The notes under the pieces: model-generated
The model's database searches: none
What the model was told of the DNA's origin: nothing
Seen by the model: only the letters and a program-made list of their open reading frames with translations
Position numbers and translations under genes: made by a program
Source: Liolophura sinensis
Lineage: Eukaryota; Mollusca; Polyplacophora; Chitonida; Chitonidae
DNA: 64,000 nt
Assembly: GCF_032854445.1 (NCBI RefSeq)
Contig: NC_088300.1
Location: 50,833,682-50,897,681 of the forward strand
Direction of reading: 5' to 3'
Shown here: one piece after another, positions 36,284-48,926 of the stretch
Layout: every line of letters starts with the position of its first letter
Position numbering within the stretch: position 1 is the first letter of the stretch

Positions 36284-36474
36284 CTCAAGTATATTGATCG
36301 CTGGCAAGCTAAAGATTACCACCCTGCTGGATGCTTTCTGGCTAAATGAGCAGGATGGAGAGACAGATGACGTGGCACACCTATAACGAAAGTGAAAGCA
36401 AAATTACACATCACTACCTTCGCCCGACTTCGCTCTGGGATTTTCCTGGAGTACTTCAAGCATCGATATAAATA
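36284..36474 (-). promoter_or_regulatory. Gene 4 promoter and 5' exon
   Basis: TATTTATA at 36474-36467, donor GAG|GTGAGT at 36284, acceptor at 35466-35467. GGGATTTTCC is at 36437-36446, GAAAGTGAAAG at 36388-36398 and TGACGTGG at 36368-36375. The upstream ATG frame is closed by a stop, as in gene 2. Confidence 0.55.
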
Positions 36475-36964
36475 GAAATACAGTTAGCGTTGTACCGTAT
36501 GAATCTCTGCATGCAATGTCACCGTAATCAATCCCTATTATAAATGTCAACTGTTATTATATGTGTGATATAGACAATTATGAATCAGTGAAATCACCGA
36601 GTTCATGATCCAAATATTGTATAAACTTCCCGTACCTAAAATGTGCAAATATACATTGGTATGGTTATGCATGGGTTCATTGTTTATTCATTATTCCTGA
36701 TCAAGATAGGTATGATACACAACCGACACTAAATCCCCTTAATGATCATAGTGAGTATATCACGACTCTGTCATTTCTTCTGGAATTCGTATTAGGCTTT
36801 TTTAATAGCCACTTATCAAATGACCTGCAGCACCAGGTAGTTAAGGGACGTTGGCACAGGACTGCCCACTGGACTGGACGTGTGCATGACGAAGAGCACA
36901 GCACTTACACACGCTGTTTGGAGAGAAAGGAATTACAGCTGGAATGTTTCTAATCAGCAGCCAG
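36475..36964. other. Type B spacer, shortened first half (B2)
   Basis: Matches about 1-320 of the first B spacer, then jumps at CCAGTATGTG into the minisatellite. About 1 kb present at 320-1370 is missing. No gene seen. Confidence 0.6.
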
Positions 36965-37300
36965 TATGTGGTTGAGTATGGTTGGTAACTTCTCATGTAT
37001 CGTGTCAGTTGACAGGGGATAAGTGAGGTATCATGCCTGGTGTTTGTTGAATATGATTGGTAATGTCTCATGTGTCGTGTCAGTTAACTGTGAATAGCTG
37101 AGGTATCCTATCTCCTGTGCAGTGTCATGTATTACGTTAGTTTACTGTAAGATATCATGTCTAATGTTTGTTGAGTATGATTGGTAATGTGTCATCTATC
37201 GTTTCAGTTGACTGTGAGCAGCTGAGCTATCCTGTCTCCTATATAGTGTGTCATGTATGACGTTAGTTTACTGTGAGGTATTATGTCTGGTGTTTCCACG
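36965..37300. repeat. 75-bp minisatellite, B2
   Basis: About four and a half units left after the deletion noted to the left. Confidence 0.72.
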
Positions 37301-37970
37301 TACATGTATGTGGTTGGATGAGCTGACGTTTACTGACGTCTGTGTAGGAGTAAAACGTATTTACAGACATGAATTTTTTCAAATATGCAGCCCAGTCCTT
37401 AACGGAAATAGTGATAAAATTTGCAAACGTTAAAATCGAAACAATTAATTAACCAGAACTGACCGCTCTGAGGTAAGATGTTGCAGAGGTTAACAAATCT
37501 TCGCCACGGTCCAGCTACAAATCTAGCTCTTGGTTTATCTGCCATTTCATACCGCCTCAAGGTTCAAACGATAAATCTATAGAGGAGCGCCCATGACATA
37601 AAGGTACGAGCTCTTCCCACATGCATAACGATCGTAAAGCTTATGGTATAGTATATAACAAACAACTAAAGCTCTAGAAAATAAGGCAAAATTACTTTCA
37701 TTTTATTCCTGAAGGAATACACATGTTTCTATTCACATGATGCATATGGCGTAAAACAAAAAAATACATGTCCTCCTCTTCACCAATGGGACTTGAGATC
37801 TACGAACATAGAAGCGCTACTTCATCCTGAAAACATAATTACAACCCCTGACATAGCTTTTGGCGAAGCCATACGCAGATTCCTGGACCAGCAATGACGC
37901 AATTCTTGATTGGTGTCTTTTATAGTATTTTACCGGATAAGACTAATAGACACACAGTTTTGTTATAACC
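37301..37970. other. Spacer, no gene seen
   Basis: Nearly identical to 1976-2641. Confidence 0.55.
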
Positions 37971-38354
37971 GAATATCACCACACCTTTCACCACAGACAG
38001 GACGGCGTCAAGTGGAGTGATCACAGTCACAGAGTGGAAGCTCTCTCGGAACTCCTCTTGGAGAAGTGGCGATTTACAAAACCCACCCACCAGTAAGATG
38101 ATGGATGGATAGATGGTTTCATCAACCCTTGCATCACTTTGCAACTGATTCTCATCCTCTCGCCTGTAAACCGAACATCTCTGGATAACCCAGACTCAGC
38201 CACTTGGTCCACTAGCGAGCACTTGCTGTGAAAGATGAACACCTCACGTAGAGAAGCCGGCAACCGGAAAGTGAATTTCTGTTCATCATTACTTGATATC
38301 CTCCGTTTACTGATTTCAAATTCTTTCTCAAGTTCCAGCCAATCCGATTTGTGG
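37971..38354 (-). pseudogene. HSPA12-like relic 2
   Basis: Same truncated last-exon piece as relic 1, with the same internal deletion and frame change before LLVGGF. It differs by small substitutions (for example CKSPLL for the usual SESPLL), so it was copied with the spacer. Confidence 0.85.
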
Positions 38355-38671
38355 ACTGTGGCTGGAGTGAAACCCAAGTCATTAAAAATGTTGGTATACT
38401 CTCTTGTTCGGGGGTATGTCTACCAGGCGAATTGGTTCTGGCAATATAGCCTGACTTCATACTGTGTCAGGTGTGTTTTCCTAAAACTGAAATATTCCTA
38501 ATTTCTCGAGATCATAGATACAACCATGCAAATGTCTGTTTCATGGTGTAGACTACATGTTTGTCTACGTTAGGCCATGGCTTTCTTCATCGTGAGTTCT
38601 GTAATCCTTCTGTGTGTTCTACGCTATTTTTGGTGAGAAAGAAATTATAGCTGAACTATTCAAAATAATTA

Positions 38672-38884
38672 TTCTGTTAAATTAAACAGAAAGTCTGATG
38701 TCTGAGTAATGCTCAAAATGTATCCGGATAATTCTGTTAAATATAACACACTTATTCTGTTCAACAGAACTATTCTATTAGACTGACAATATATTATTGT
38801 TGAATGTGACACAATATTGAGTTATAATAACAGAATACATTCCAGCATCACTCATACAACAAACTTTCTGCTAAACTTAACGGA
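38672..38884. mobile_element. MITE-like element, second copy
   Basis: Orthologous insertion to 3343-3556, with the same imperfect inverted ends. Confidence 0.5.
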
Positions 38885-39834
38885 TCAATTTTTTTAGAAA
38901 ACGATTCTAATCAGCAACCAGTATGTGAACTAGAACTTAAATTCTTACCAATTAAGTAGAGATCGCTGGCAAGTTACATCTTCATTTCGTCAAGTCTGAT
39001 ACTTCGCATTTACATTCAACAAGGAGTTTTATACATGATCCACCCCACTCTATAGCTGATGATTATCAGTATAAATACAGTACCCAATAAATAGTAAAAT
39101 AGTAGTTTCCCTATAATTATGGACAGAACAGACGAAGCAACAACGTGCATAGGTTCTCCACATACACGGCCGTCGATGAAAGGTAACATCTGATAACAGA
39201 AGCACTTTCCGCGCCCTCCACGTGTTATTCACAAAAACAGGATTATCATCATTATGTTTTAGCTCTATTTCTATATTTAGTGCAGTTCATAAGTGCGTCT
39301 AATTTTATATTTGCATAAACGTTTGCAAACATGAGCGCGTACGTGTCTGACAGGCATAATGATGACGGCCTGTAAAGGAACATCCGACTCGTCGTCACAT
39401 CATGGCAGTGAATGGAGTAATATAAAAGCCGAATCAGTATACATAATCCGGTTTTATTTAATCTGTTACCGGATATTCGTCTCTCAATCACTGGTGGTTA
39501 ATACCGTGGACATCCATAAATATATCCGCAGGCATATAAGAGAAAACGATCCTGTTCAAATCTGAGATGAGGCACAAAAAGGAATGTTACATGAAAGTAC
39601 ACATTTAGGTTTAACCACGATTTTGTTATCTAAGTATTTTGCCTTATTCATGTTTTCTGTATGCATGATTTATTTACTAATTTATTTGACTGTGATTGTT
39701 TATAACCATCCTGAGGAATCTTTCGCTTATAGGATGGCAGTCATTTTCTATGGGTTAAGTAAACTACCGACCTTTGGCAAGCTGTCCACCAAATTTCCAA
39801 CATACGACGTACAGGTATTGACACTGAGGTAACA
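38885..39834. other. Spacer, type B second half (B2)
   Basis: Nearly identical to 3557-4504; no supported gene. Confidence 0.55.
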
Positions 39835-40190
39835 ACACTGAGGCAATGTGTCATCTATTGTGTCAGTGGACTGCATGTAAATATGGAAGGTATCTTATCT
39901 GTTACTAATGCTGGCCGTCGTCGTATAATTGAAATATTCATCACTAATCAAATAATTAAATTATCTGCTACTTGTACGGCTGGTAAAGCATCACACATCA
40001 TGTCAGTTACCTGTGAGAAACCCTGTCTCCTGTTTGTTATCCTGTCTGATGTTTGCTAGATATTATTGGTATAATGTGTCATGTATCGTGTCAGTCGACG
40101 ATGAATAGATTATATACACGTCTTATGTTTGGTGTGTCATGTATTATGGCAGTTGACTGTAAATATGTGAGGTGTCATATCTGATGTTTA
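39835..40190. repeat. Degenerate 75-bp minisatellite with SINE tail
   Basis: Counterpart of 4505-4870. The SINE tail at about 39909-39962 has an internal deletion (TTCATCACTAATC joined directly). Confidence 0.55.
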
Positions 40191-40209
40191 TGTGATTATT
40201 TGAGATTTT

Positions 40210-40477
40210 TTATTGATTTGATTTCTTTTACGCCGCACTCAAGAATATTTGACTTACACGACGGCGGTCAGTATTATGGTGGGAGGAAACCAGGCAGAGC
40301 CCGGGAGAAATCCACAACCATTCGCAGGTTGCTGGAAAACCTTTCCACGTACGGCCAGAGAGTGAGCCATCGTGAGTTGGACTTGAACTCACAGAGACCG
40401 CAATGAAGAAAGGCTCTTGGGTCATTGATAAATGCGCCGCGCTGGCGTACTAACCATCGCGGTCCCCAAGGCCCAGG
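40210..40477 (-). mobile_element. tRNA-derived SINE, B2 first
   Basis: Counterpart of 4889-5146 with a longer tRNA-like head (TAACCATCGCGGTCCCC). Confidence 0.8.
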
Positions 40478-40855
40478 TAGTTGATTAATTGAGCTGACGT
40501 TTAATAACATCTGTTTACTGGCAAAACGTCTTCGATGTCATCGAGATAACTTTTATTCAGGGATACAGCCTTTTACATAACCAGAGTAATAATGAAATTT
40601 TCTAACATCTTAATGGAAACAATTAGTAAACCAAAAAGTGAACGGATATTTGATCACGTTCAAAGCTTAGTGCATCTACTCTTTCATATCGCCACAAATC
40701 ATCCAAAAAGCAAAGCTGTGATTTATCGCCTGTTTCACCTCAAGGTTAAAGTGATACATGTACAATAGCACAGAGGTACGAATCCTTGCCACATGCATAC
40801 TTACCAATTTAGTATCCAAGATTTAAGGCAACATGAGATATGTCTCCATTATTTA
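40478..40855. other. Spacer, no gene seen
   Basis: Matches 5147-5520. Confidence 0.5.
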
Positions 40856-41085
40856 ATTATTATTTGATTGGTGTTTTACGCCGTAATCAAGAATATTTCA
40901 TTTCTTGACGGTGGCAAACATTATGGTGGGAGGAAATCGGGCAGAGCACAGGGGAATCCCACAATCACCCGCAGGTTGATGGCAATTTTTCACACGTGCG
41001 GGCCAGGGAGAAACCCAGCATGAGCTAAACTTGAACTCACAGAGACATCATTAGTGAAAGGGCACTGGATCATTTCGCCAGATGA
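40856..41085 (-). mobile_element. tRNA-derived SINE, B2 second
   Basis: GGTGTTTTACGCCGTAATC to GGCACTGGATCATTTCGCC; head truncated. The copy in B1 is reduced to 70 bp and the copy in B3 is at 60838-61068. Confidence 0.75.
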
Positions 41086-41778
41086 GACTAATAGACTCTC
41101 AGATTTTTATGGTATATTAGACTGTATTCTTGGTTAGTTGTATATGTTAAGCATATATGATAAGAAACACCAAATATGTAATGTGTCAGCTAAAAATAAA
41201 TTTCTTCGGTTTACTCTGACAGCTTACCTTGTCTAATACTTGCTGGCGCAGCAACCATCCGCATACTACGAACACTATATTTTTGATTAATTGTTTATGT
41301 TAAACATAAATGATAAACACAAAATGTGCAATATATGTATCTACTAAAAGCAAATATCTTGGGTCCAAATATTTAAAAGGATATCTTATCTAATAAATTT
41401 ACTGACACAGCAACAATCACGTGATACCTCTTGTTAGTTTTTCAGTGAATGTGCTTTCAAAGATTACAACAGTATTCAGCGACAAATGTCTAATCCCTTT
41501 CGTGTTCAGAATATTAGGTTGAGGTAAGCTGTTCCAAGAGCTCCCATGTACACATTTTTAATCTTAAGTCCGCTTTCTGTGGCTCTGGACAGCATATACA
41601 TGGTCTGACCTAAGACCAATTCTTCAGTGAAAGTGATATCAAACATTACAACAGTATTCAAGTTCTGACCCCTTCCGTGTTCACAAAATTAGGTTGGGGT
41701 GAGCTGTTCCAAGAGCTAATATTTTTTTTATCTTCAGTCCGCTGTCTGTGGCTCTGGATAGCATACAGATAGTCTGAC
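41086..41778. other. Doubled 3' flank with recombination junction
   Basis: The type-B gene 3' flank runs to about 41612 (CTCTGGACAGCATATACATG) and is followed at once by a type-A gene 3' flank (CTCTGGATAGCATACAGATAG) leading into gene 5. Elsewhere only one of the two is present. Confidence 0.7.
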
Positions 41779-44700
41779 TTACTTTGTCACAAAGTTAAAG
41801 GTAGCGTCGAAAATCTTCCCGGTCGTCTTCTCGTGAGCTCTCACCTTGAGCTCTGTACCGCCCAGTATAAACTTCACTCCGACTTTACGGTTCTTCTTTC
41901 CCGTCAAATACGGCATGTCTACTCTGAAACTACCTAACTGAAAACATGAAGGGTCAGTTGTATATTTGGGTTTCGTCGCCGTGGATTTAAATACTGCAAG
42001 CCCCATCGTTGTTTGTCCAGAATAAACCGGAGAAAAGGTCTGCTCTCTAGTTTCCATACCGTATGGTACTTCTTCGTTCATCGTAACAAATATGTTGAAA
42101 ATGTCACGGCATAACCTTTTGCCTTCAGCTATGAATAACTTCTCAGGGGCATCATCACCATCAATAAAAACTCTTGATGTCCTTTTTCCGTAAGTAAATG
42201 CGGCAAGGCGGATTCCAATGGCGCCCGGTCGATGGCCGAATATCACCGCCCCTTTCACCACAGACAGGACGGCGTCTAGAGGAGTGACCACAGTTACTGA
42301 CCGGAAGTTCTTCCTGAACTCCTCTTGGAGAAGTGGCGATTCGGAAAACCCACCCACCAGTAAGATGTGGGAAATTCCTCTACACTTAGGATCCGCCATT
42401 AGTGTTTCTACATGAGTGATAATGCTCTGGATAGATGGTTTCATCAAAGACTGCATCATTTTACCGCTGATTCTCATCTTGTCACCTGTAAACCGAACAT
42501 CTTTGGATAATCCAGACTCAGCCACTTGGTCCTCTAGCGAGCACTTGCTGTGAAAGCAGAATACTTCACGTAGGGACGCCGGCAACCGGAAGGTGAATTT
42601 CTGTTCATCATTACTAGATATCCTCCGTTTATTAATTTCAAATTCTTTCTCAAGTTCCAGCCAATCCGATTTGTGGTGTTTGCCGAACTCCTTTATCACC
42701 TTTACGGTAAAAATCTTGAGCAATAGTCCGGTGAATTGGTCGTCTACCTGAGTGCCGCCCCAACCTCCCCCGCTGGCTTTGTGTAGTTCTTTGAGATCCC
42801 CGCTTAGCATCACCTCGTGCACTGTGGTGTCCACAGTACCACCTGGGTAAAATGAAACGTTATCAACCAAGTTTAGGCCCATGAGTTACATTCTTTATTT
42901 AGATACACATGTAGGGATGACAGATTGAAGAGAAGCCACACAGTTTCAAAATAATGAGTGAGTAAAATAATAAATGATGTCAGTAAAAGCCCTGTGTCCA
43001 AAATTCTGGGAAATGATCCTGTATAGTTTATTATGCCAATATTGTTGATCAACCATGCCCACACCTAGTTTTTGCCATCAACAGTTCAACAGCCCACACT
43101 GTCTACAGTGTGATCATATAACCCCTATCCGATTAATCTCCATTTCTCTACCTATTAACTGTCCCAAATCAAAGGGTTTCTGTATATTTCAAACTTCAGT
43201 TCCGAGATAAGCAGTAACATTATATATGCGTCTATAAACCTATTCAGTATATATAAAATCTATTCAGTATATGCTCTATAAGGCACAAGCAAAAATAACT
43301 GATTTTCTGTCGATCCATATCTTGTAAATTGACTTCTTCGGCGTAGTATATAGCTTTCATAGCCATGGTTGTTCATTCTAATGAACAATAATTTAAACTT
43401 GTGAATAAAAAGGAGGCAATATGGAGAGTTCATGTACTAGATGAACAGTTACCACTTCATCTGCATAAATACGTAATTGTCCTCAGTCCTCTGAAGCGCA
43501 TACAATCATTTCATAGTGCAGTACGATTTGAACAACGACACGATTAAATACAATGACGTCAGATCTTATAGAATCGTTAAAACAAAAATGGTTTAGATTT
43601 AATTCCACGACTAGAATCCCTACGCACATGGCATACGAATGATAATGCGTTTACGTTCAGATTTAGTCAGGTACCTCCAGCGTCCACAACAATGTAGCGA
43701 GATCCAATTCCCGAGATGTCGTCTGCGTCACGGAATTCGTCATCGGATCGGCTGTTCGCTAATAAGGACTGACAGAAAATGGAGGCCGCTTCCGGTTCCA
43801 GTGCAATAGCCAGTTGATCTCCAAGTATCCCAGACTGGTTAAAGAAACAAAACATGTAAATATATGCTATCATTTGTTGTTTAAATGATATCGAAAAGGG
43901 TTTATTCATTGTGAACATAATTATGAATATGGCAAAAGAATACAATGACTTTTCTTTACACCTGAGTAAATATCTAAGCTGAGTGTTAAAACAATAACCC
44001 AATTGAACACCAGCGTTTTGTGTGTAATAGATAATTAACAGTTAATCGGATTATGATAGAAAATCATAAACATCAAAGAAACCATTACATGAAAATTTCA
44101 TCAGGAATTTGTACCTGCAGAGCGGCTTTCCTCATGAACTGCTTGGCATCCTCGTCCCATATAGCAGGTACCGTCAGCACGTATTGGATCTCCGTGTCAA
44201 CCACTTGCTGCTGAAGGCTTCGACTGAAATGCTCCTTAAGGTACAGTATTGACATGGCAAATACACTGCGGGCATTCAACCGTTGTCCGGACACCGACTC
44301 CAGCTCCATAGTCTCACTTATCTGAGGTACAAACAAAAACCAGATAGACTAATGCAGATGTATTTTGACAAAAATCAATCAATAAAGTGGTATTTTTGTA
44401 CGAATAAAATGGAACACTGATCAGTAAATGTAGGAATGGTACGGTACTGTCTTATTCGTTGAGCTTATTTACTAGTAAATATTCTTGAATACGGTGTAAA
44501 ACACCTGTGAAATAAATAAATATTTGCTAGTAAAACAGAGATATAACTGTTAAATTTGCAAGTTAATGTTTCACAAAAGACATGCAATAAACTCTGTGTA
44601 GATAGGGCAGAAAGTAAAACAGGGGACACAACTTTTGTAACTGATCCTTCGCAGGTGACATGTGTACATGTCATGCTCTTGTATTTGTTGCTTTTTTTCT

Positions 44701-45300
44701 CCATTAACATTCGTCTATGCCAGTCCTATTAACAATAACAGAGCACACCGCACATTTTCTGTTCATAATCGAAATGTTATCTTCAGTACTTATATCCATT
44801 ATACAAACAGTGCATGCTGAGCGATGGTATATCAGGAATTGTACCATGGGGTATTTCAAGATCCATGGGTATATATCCCCACTTTTGCAAACGAAAATTT
44901 CCATCGTCATCTTGAATTATCGACGTGTATTGTAGTGGTAATAAATAAAGATTTTAAATGCCAGGTAGTTTTCGTTTTTGTGTCTCACCTCAGATTTGTA
45001 GAGGCTCATCTTAAATCGACGGAATAACAACCAGTTTTTTTCCTCCTTGTTTTTGGCGAGTTGCGAGTACTTTGTCTCCGCTTCATATCCGAAACTGTGA
45101 AAATGTCCATACGGGTCAAACAGTACAGATGTCGGGGTTTTGTACGAGGTCTGAAGGTGGTTGTCCCCATCTGACCAAACCTTGTTGGTTGTAATCTTGA
45201 GTTTATCAGCCAGAAACTCGTGTTGGAAGGAGAAGGCGTAGCCAGAATACGTTGTACCGATGTCAATGGCGACCACGAGCAGGGGTTTGGACTGGGCCAT
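41779..45300 (-). CDS. HSPA12-like heat shock 70 kDa protein, gene 5 (intact)
   Basis: Exons at 44989-45300, 44115-44321, 43675-43834 and 41779-42842, with GT-AG borders and an open frame of 580 residues. The ATPase motifs match gene 1. Local differences are DDEFRD for DDEFCD in exon 3 and VVDTEIQY for VADSEIQY in exon 2. Residues about 446-515 differ strongly from all other copies (for example FIDGDDAPEKLFIAEGKRL), while the sequence on both sides is near identical, which suggests a converted block or divergent selection. The 5' junction acceptor AG is lost as in gene 3. Confidence 0.88.
44475..44523 (+). mobile_element. SINE tail in intron 1 of gene 5
   Basis: AATATTCTTGAATACGG and AAATAAATAAATA words; equivalent to 8941-8990. 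Confidence 0.6.
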
Positions 45301-46139
45301 GGTTACCCAGTTTACTGCCAGGCCAAGGCTATGTGAAATGAGGAGAGAGGACTGTTCAAACCTAAATTTCAGATTTATCTCTAAGCCGAGCTTCAATTTT
45401 AATTTGTAATTAGCCCCAAAGCGGTAGTGTAATAATGCATTAAACATGTACTAAATCTGCTGCTGTTATAATTGGCATGGGACAACAATATTGGCTTCTG
45501 AGGTTTGCTAAACATTTAACTACAGGTGTGAGGTAATACACGCTTGAACAGCCGATCCCAGGACAATACGTCGATGTTAACTGACACTGATTATAATATA
45601 TGATTCAACAAGTATATGTAAGCTATTCATTAATGCGATTTATCTGTCTATCAGATAAGAGTAGTGAAATAAACATGTGAATATTTGCAAATCTGATTAA
45701 ACTGGGCAAGTACCTAAGAATATCTTGATGATACAGCAAAGGCTAGCCGAGCGTTTAGGGGAAACCATATTGTGTCCCCCACAGACCCTATACGCCCATT
45801 CGAACAAGCGATCCGGCGGGTAATAACATGTAGTCTCTGAACTGACCCATTCTAGACCGCTGGGTTCTATATAGGCGGACATAAACCTTGTATACTGGGT
45901 ACGTTTTGGCCTATATAGCACGTTAAATCTCCCTCGGTAAGCTTGCAGGCCTTGATCGGTACAACACTGAGCTATACTACATCACTACGCCTGCTCCAGG
46001 CTGACAGAGAAAAGAGTTAGAAACTGAATGTTTGTACTCGACAATCAACTTTTCTCCCAGAAGACTTACAACACTGACACGGTTCTGTGAAGTGGAATTA
46101 GTCCGATATCTGTAATGTCGACAACTCACCTCAAATTGG

Positions 46140-46317
46140 TCGCCGGCAAGCTAAAGATGGCTGTTTGTGCAGGGTGATTTCTGCCTAAATGCGCAGGTTG
46201 GAGAGACAGATGACGTGGCACACCTATAACGAAAGTGAAAGTACAATTGCACATCACTGCCTTCGCCCGGCTTGGCTCTGGGATTTTCCTGGAGGACTTT
46301 TAGCACCGATATAAATA
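46140..46317 (-). promoter_or_regulatory. Gene 5 promoter and 5' exon
   Basis: TATTTATA at 46317-46310, donor GAG|GTGAGT at 46140. GGGATTTTCC is at 46280-46289, GAAAGTGAAAG at 46231-46241 and TGACGTGG at 46211-46218. The upstream in-frame ATG stays open. Confidence 0.55.
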
Positions 46318-47929
46318 GAAATACAGTTAGCGTCGTACCGTATAAAGCTCTACATGCAATGTCGCCGTAATCAATCCCTATTATAAATGTCAATTGCTAT
46401 TATATGTGTGATATAGACAATTATGAATCAGTGAAATCACCGAGTTCATGATCCAAATATTGTAAAAACTTCCCGTAACTAAAATGTGCAAATATACATT
46501 GGTATGGTTATGCATGGGTTCATTGTTTATTCATTATTCTTGATCAAGATAGGTATGATACACAACTGACACTAAATCCCCTTAATGATCGTAGTGAGTG
46601 TATTAGGTGATTCCTGGAATTCGCATTAGGCATTTTTAACAGCCAGTTATCAGGTGATCTGCAGCACTTGGTGAATTTGTGTATTAACCTCACCGAAAGC
46701 AGATGCTCTGAGATGGCCGAGTGATCAGAGAGTCGGCTTGTGACGCGGTGGATGCTATTAGCGCTGAGTTTTATCAAGTATCTTGGTACTGCCTCATTTA
46801 GGAGGCATGTCTCTTTAAAATGCCCAAATGCTTATAGTATTATAATCTGACTCCATGCGATGTCTGGGAAATTTTACTAAAAGCAAAACGTTCACAACCA
46901 ATCACGACTATGTATACATATAAACACATACATGCCTGTTTTACTATGTAGTCTATGTCTACATTACACGTTTTCTTCCATTGTCAAGAATCCTGTAGTC
47001 CTTTGTGCATGACGTGAGAACAGCACTTACACATGCTGTTTGTAGAGAAAGGAATTGTAGCTGGAATGTTTCTAATCAGCAGCCAGTATGTCTACTAGAA
47101 GAGTTATATAATCCCGTCAATGAAAGATCCTTTCACGAGGAATTAATCTGACATCAATTCCCACCACTCTCATTAAGCTGTAATCGCTCGTTACGTCTCC
47201 ATTTTATCACGTCTTACACGTCGTTTATAATGTAGATATGTGTATTGCCTTCATTTAACAGGCGGAAAGGACCGATCCATCCAAGAATAGCTGATGAATA
47301 TTAATATAAACCGATTACCCAATGAAATAGTAGTTTCCCTATAACGATGGACAGCAAAGAAGAACCAACATGCATAGATTGTTCACATACACAACGTTTG
47401 ATGGCAAGTAAAATCTGATAACAGAAGCACTTTTCACTCTCTCTGTACGACTGGGGGCTAAAACGGCATAATCATCTGCATAGCTTGGTATCACATTAAA
47501 CCGTGATGTCAAAATAATTTATTTCAAATATAATTGCTCTTTTAGTGATTTCTGTACATTCAGTCCATTTCACAGCTGCGTCTGAAATTTTCTATTTGCA
47601 TAAGCCCTTTGCAAACTTGAGCGGGCGTGTGACTGAATGATGATGACGGCTTGTTAAGTTCTGATGGAGATAGACATCGGCGTCGCCGTCATATAAAAGT
47701 AGTTAAAGGAGTGGTATAAAAGCAGGAGCAATAGAGGTAGTGTGTGTATTGATTTAAGCCGTTACCGGGGTCTCGTCCCTGAATCACTGGCGATTTACTC
47801 AGTGGGGGTCGGTAAACATGACCGCCGGTATCAGTGAAAACGAATCAAGTTTACATCTAAAGTGAGACATGAAAAGGGAGGTTACATAAAAGTACATTTC
47901 AGTTCTGCAGTGGATGTTTCCGAGGCAGT
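46318..47929. other. Type A spacer, first part (A5)
   Basis: Close to A3 up to about 47040, then closer to A2, so it is mosaic. No gene seen. Confidence 0.55.
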
Positions 47930-48505
47930 TGGCTGTAAACAGCTATCCAGTGTGGTATTTGTTACGACTGGTGAATGTCATGTATTGTGTTACTTGACTT
48001 TGAGTATGTGAGGCATCTTGTGTGGTGTTTGTTGAGTATGGTTGGTAATGTGTCACGTATAGTGTCAGTTGACTGAATAGGTGAGGTATGGTGTTTGGTG
48101 TTTGTTTAGTATGGTTGGTAATGTGTAATGTATCGTGTCAGTTGACGAGTTATAGGTGAGGTATCATGTCTAGTGTTTTTGGAGTATGACCGACAATGTC
48201 TCATTATCGTGTCAGTTAACTGTTAATAGGTAAGGTATCCTGTCTTCTGTTTAGTGTGTCATGTATTCCGTTAGGTATCATGCCTCGTGTTTGTTGAGTA
48301 TGATTGGTAATGTCTCATGTATCGTGTTAAATGAGTATGAATAGCTCAGGTATCCTGTTTCCTGTCTAGTGTGTCATGTATTACGTTAGTTCACTGTGGG
48401 GTATCATGCTTGGCGTTTGTTGAGTATGATTGGTAATGTCTCATGTGTCGTGTTAATTGACATGGGGTGGGTGAGATATCATGTCTCCTGTTTTTGGGAC
48501 GATTA
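47930..48505. repeat. 75-bp minisatellite, A5 first array
   Basis: About seven imperfect units, one or two more than in the sister array at 20390-20870. Confidence 0.75.
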
Positions 48506-48518
48506 ATAATGTATTAAA

Positions 48519-48775
48519 CGAATCCAGTTCATATCTGAAGTGAGACATGACAAGGAAAGTTACATAAAAGTACGTTTAAGTTCTACCATGGATATTTCAT
48601 AAGCAGTTGGCTGTAAATAGGTGAGGTACCATGACTGGTATTTGTTGAGTATGGCTAGTGATTGTCATGTATTCTGTTACTTAACTGTCAATATATGAGA
48701 TATCCTGTATGGTGTTTGTTTAGTATGGTTGGTAAAATGTCATGTATCGTATCGGTTGACTGACTAGGTGAGGTA
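48519..48775. repeat. Duplicated spacer piece and second minisatellite, A5
   Basis: CGAATCCAGTTCATATCTG repeats the word at about 47838; minisatellite units follow from about 48605. Same layout as the A2 spacer. Confidence 0.65.
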
Positions 48776-48821
48776 TTCTCTCCACTGACCTATACATAAA
48801 CGGAGTAGTGATGACATTTCC

Positions 48822-48878
48822 TGACGCCACAGCTGTCCAATATTTTTAATATATTGGACAGTTATAACTGTGACGTCA
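48822..48878. repeat. Left hairpin, copy A5
   Basis: As the other copies, but the left arm has TGACGCCA while the right keeps TGACGTCA. Confidence 0.72.
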
Positions 48879-48926
48879 CACGTACGGACTACTTTTTGTT
48901 TGTCAACAAGCAGACGACATTACACG

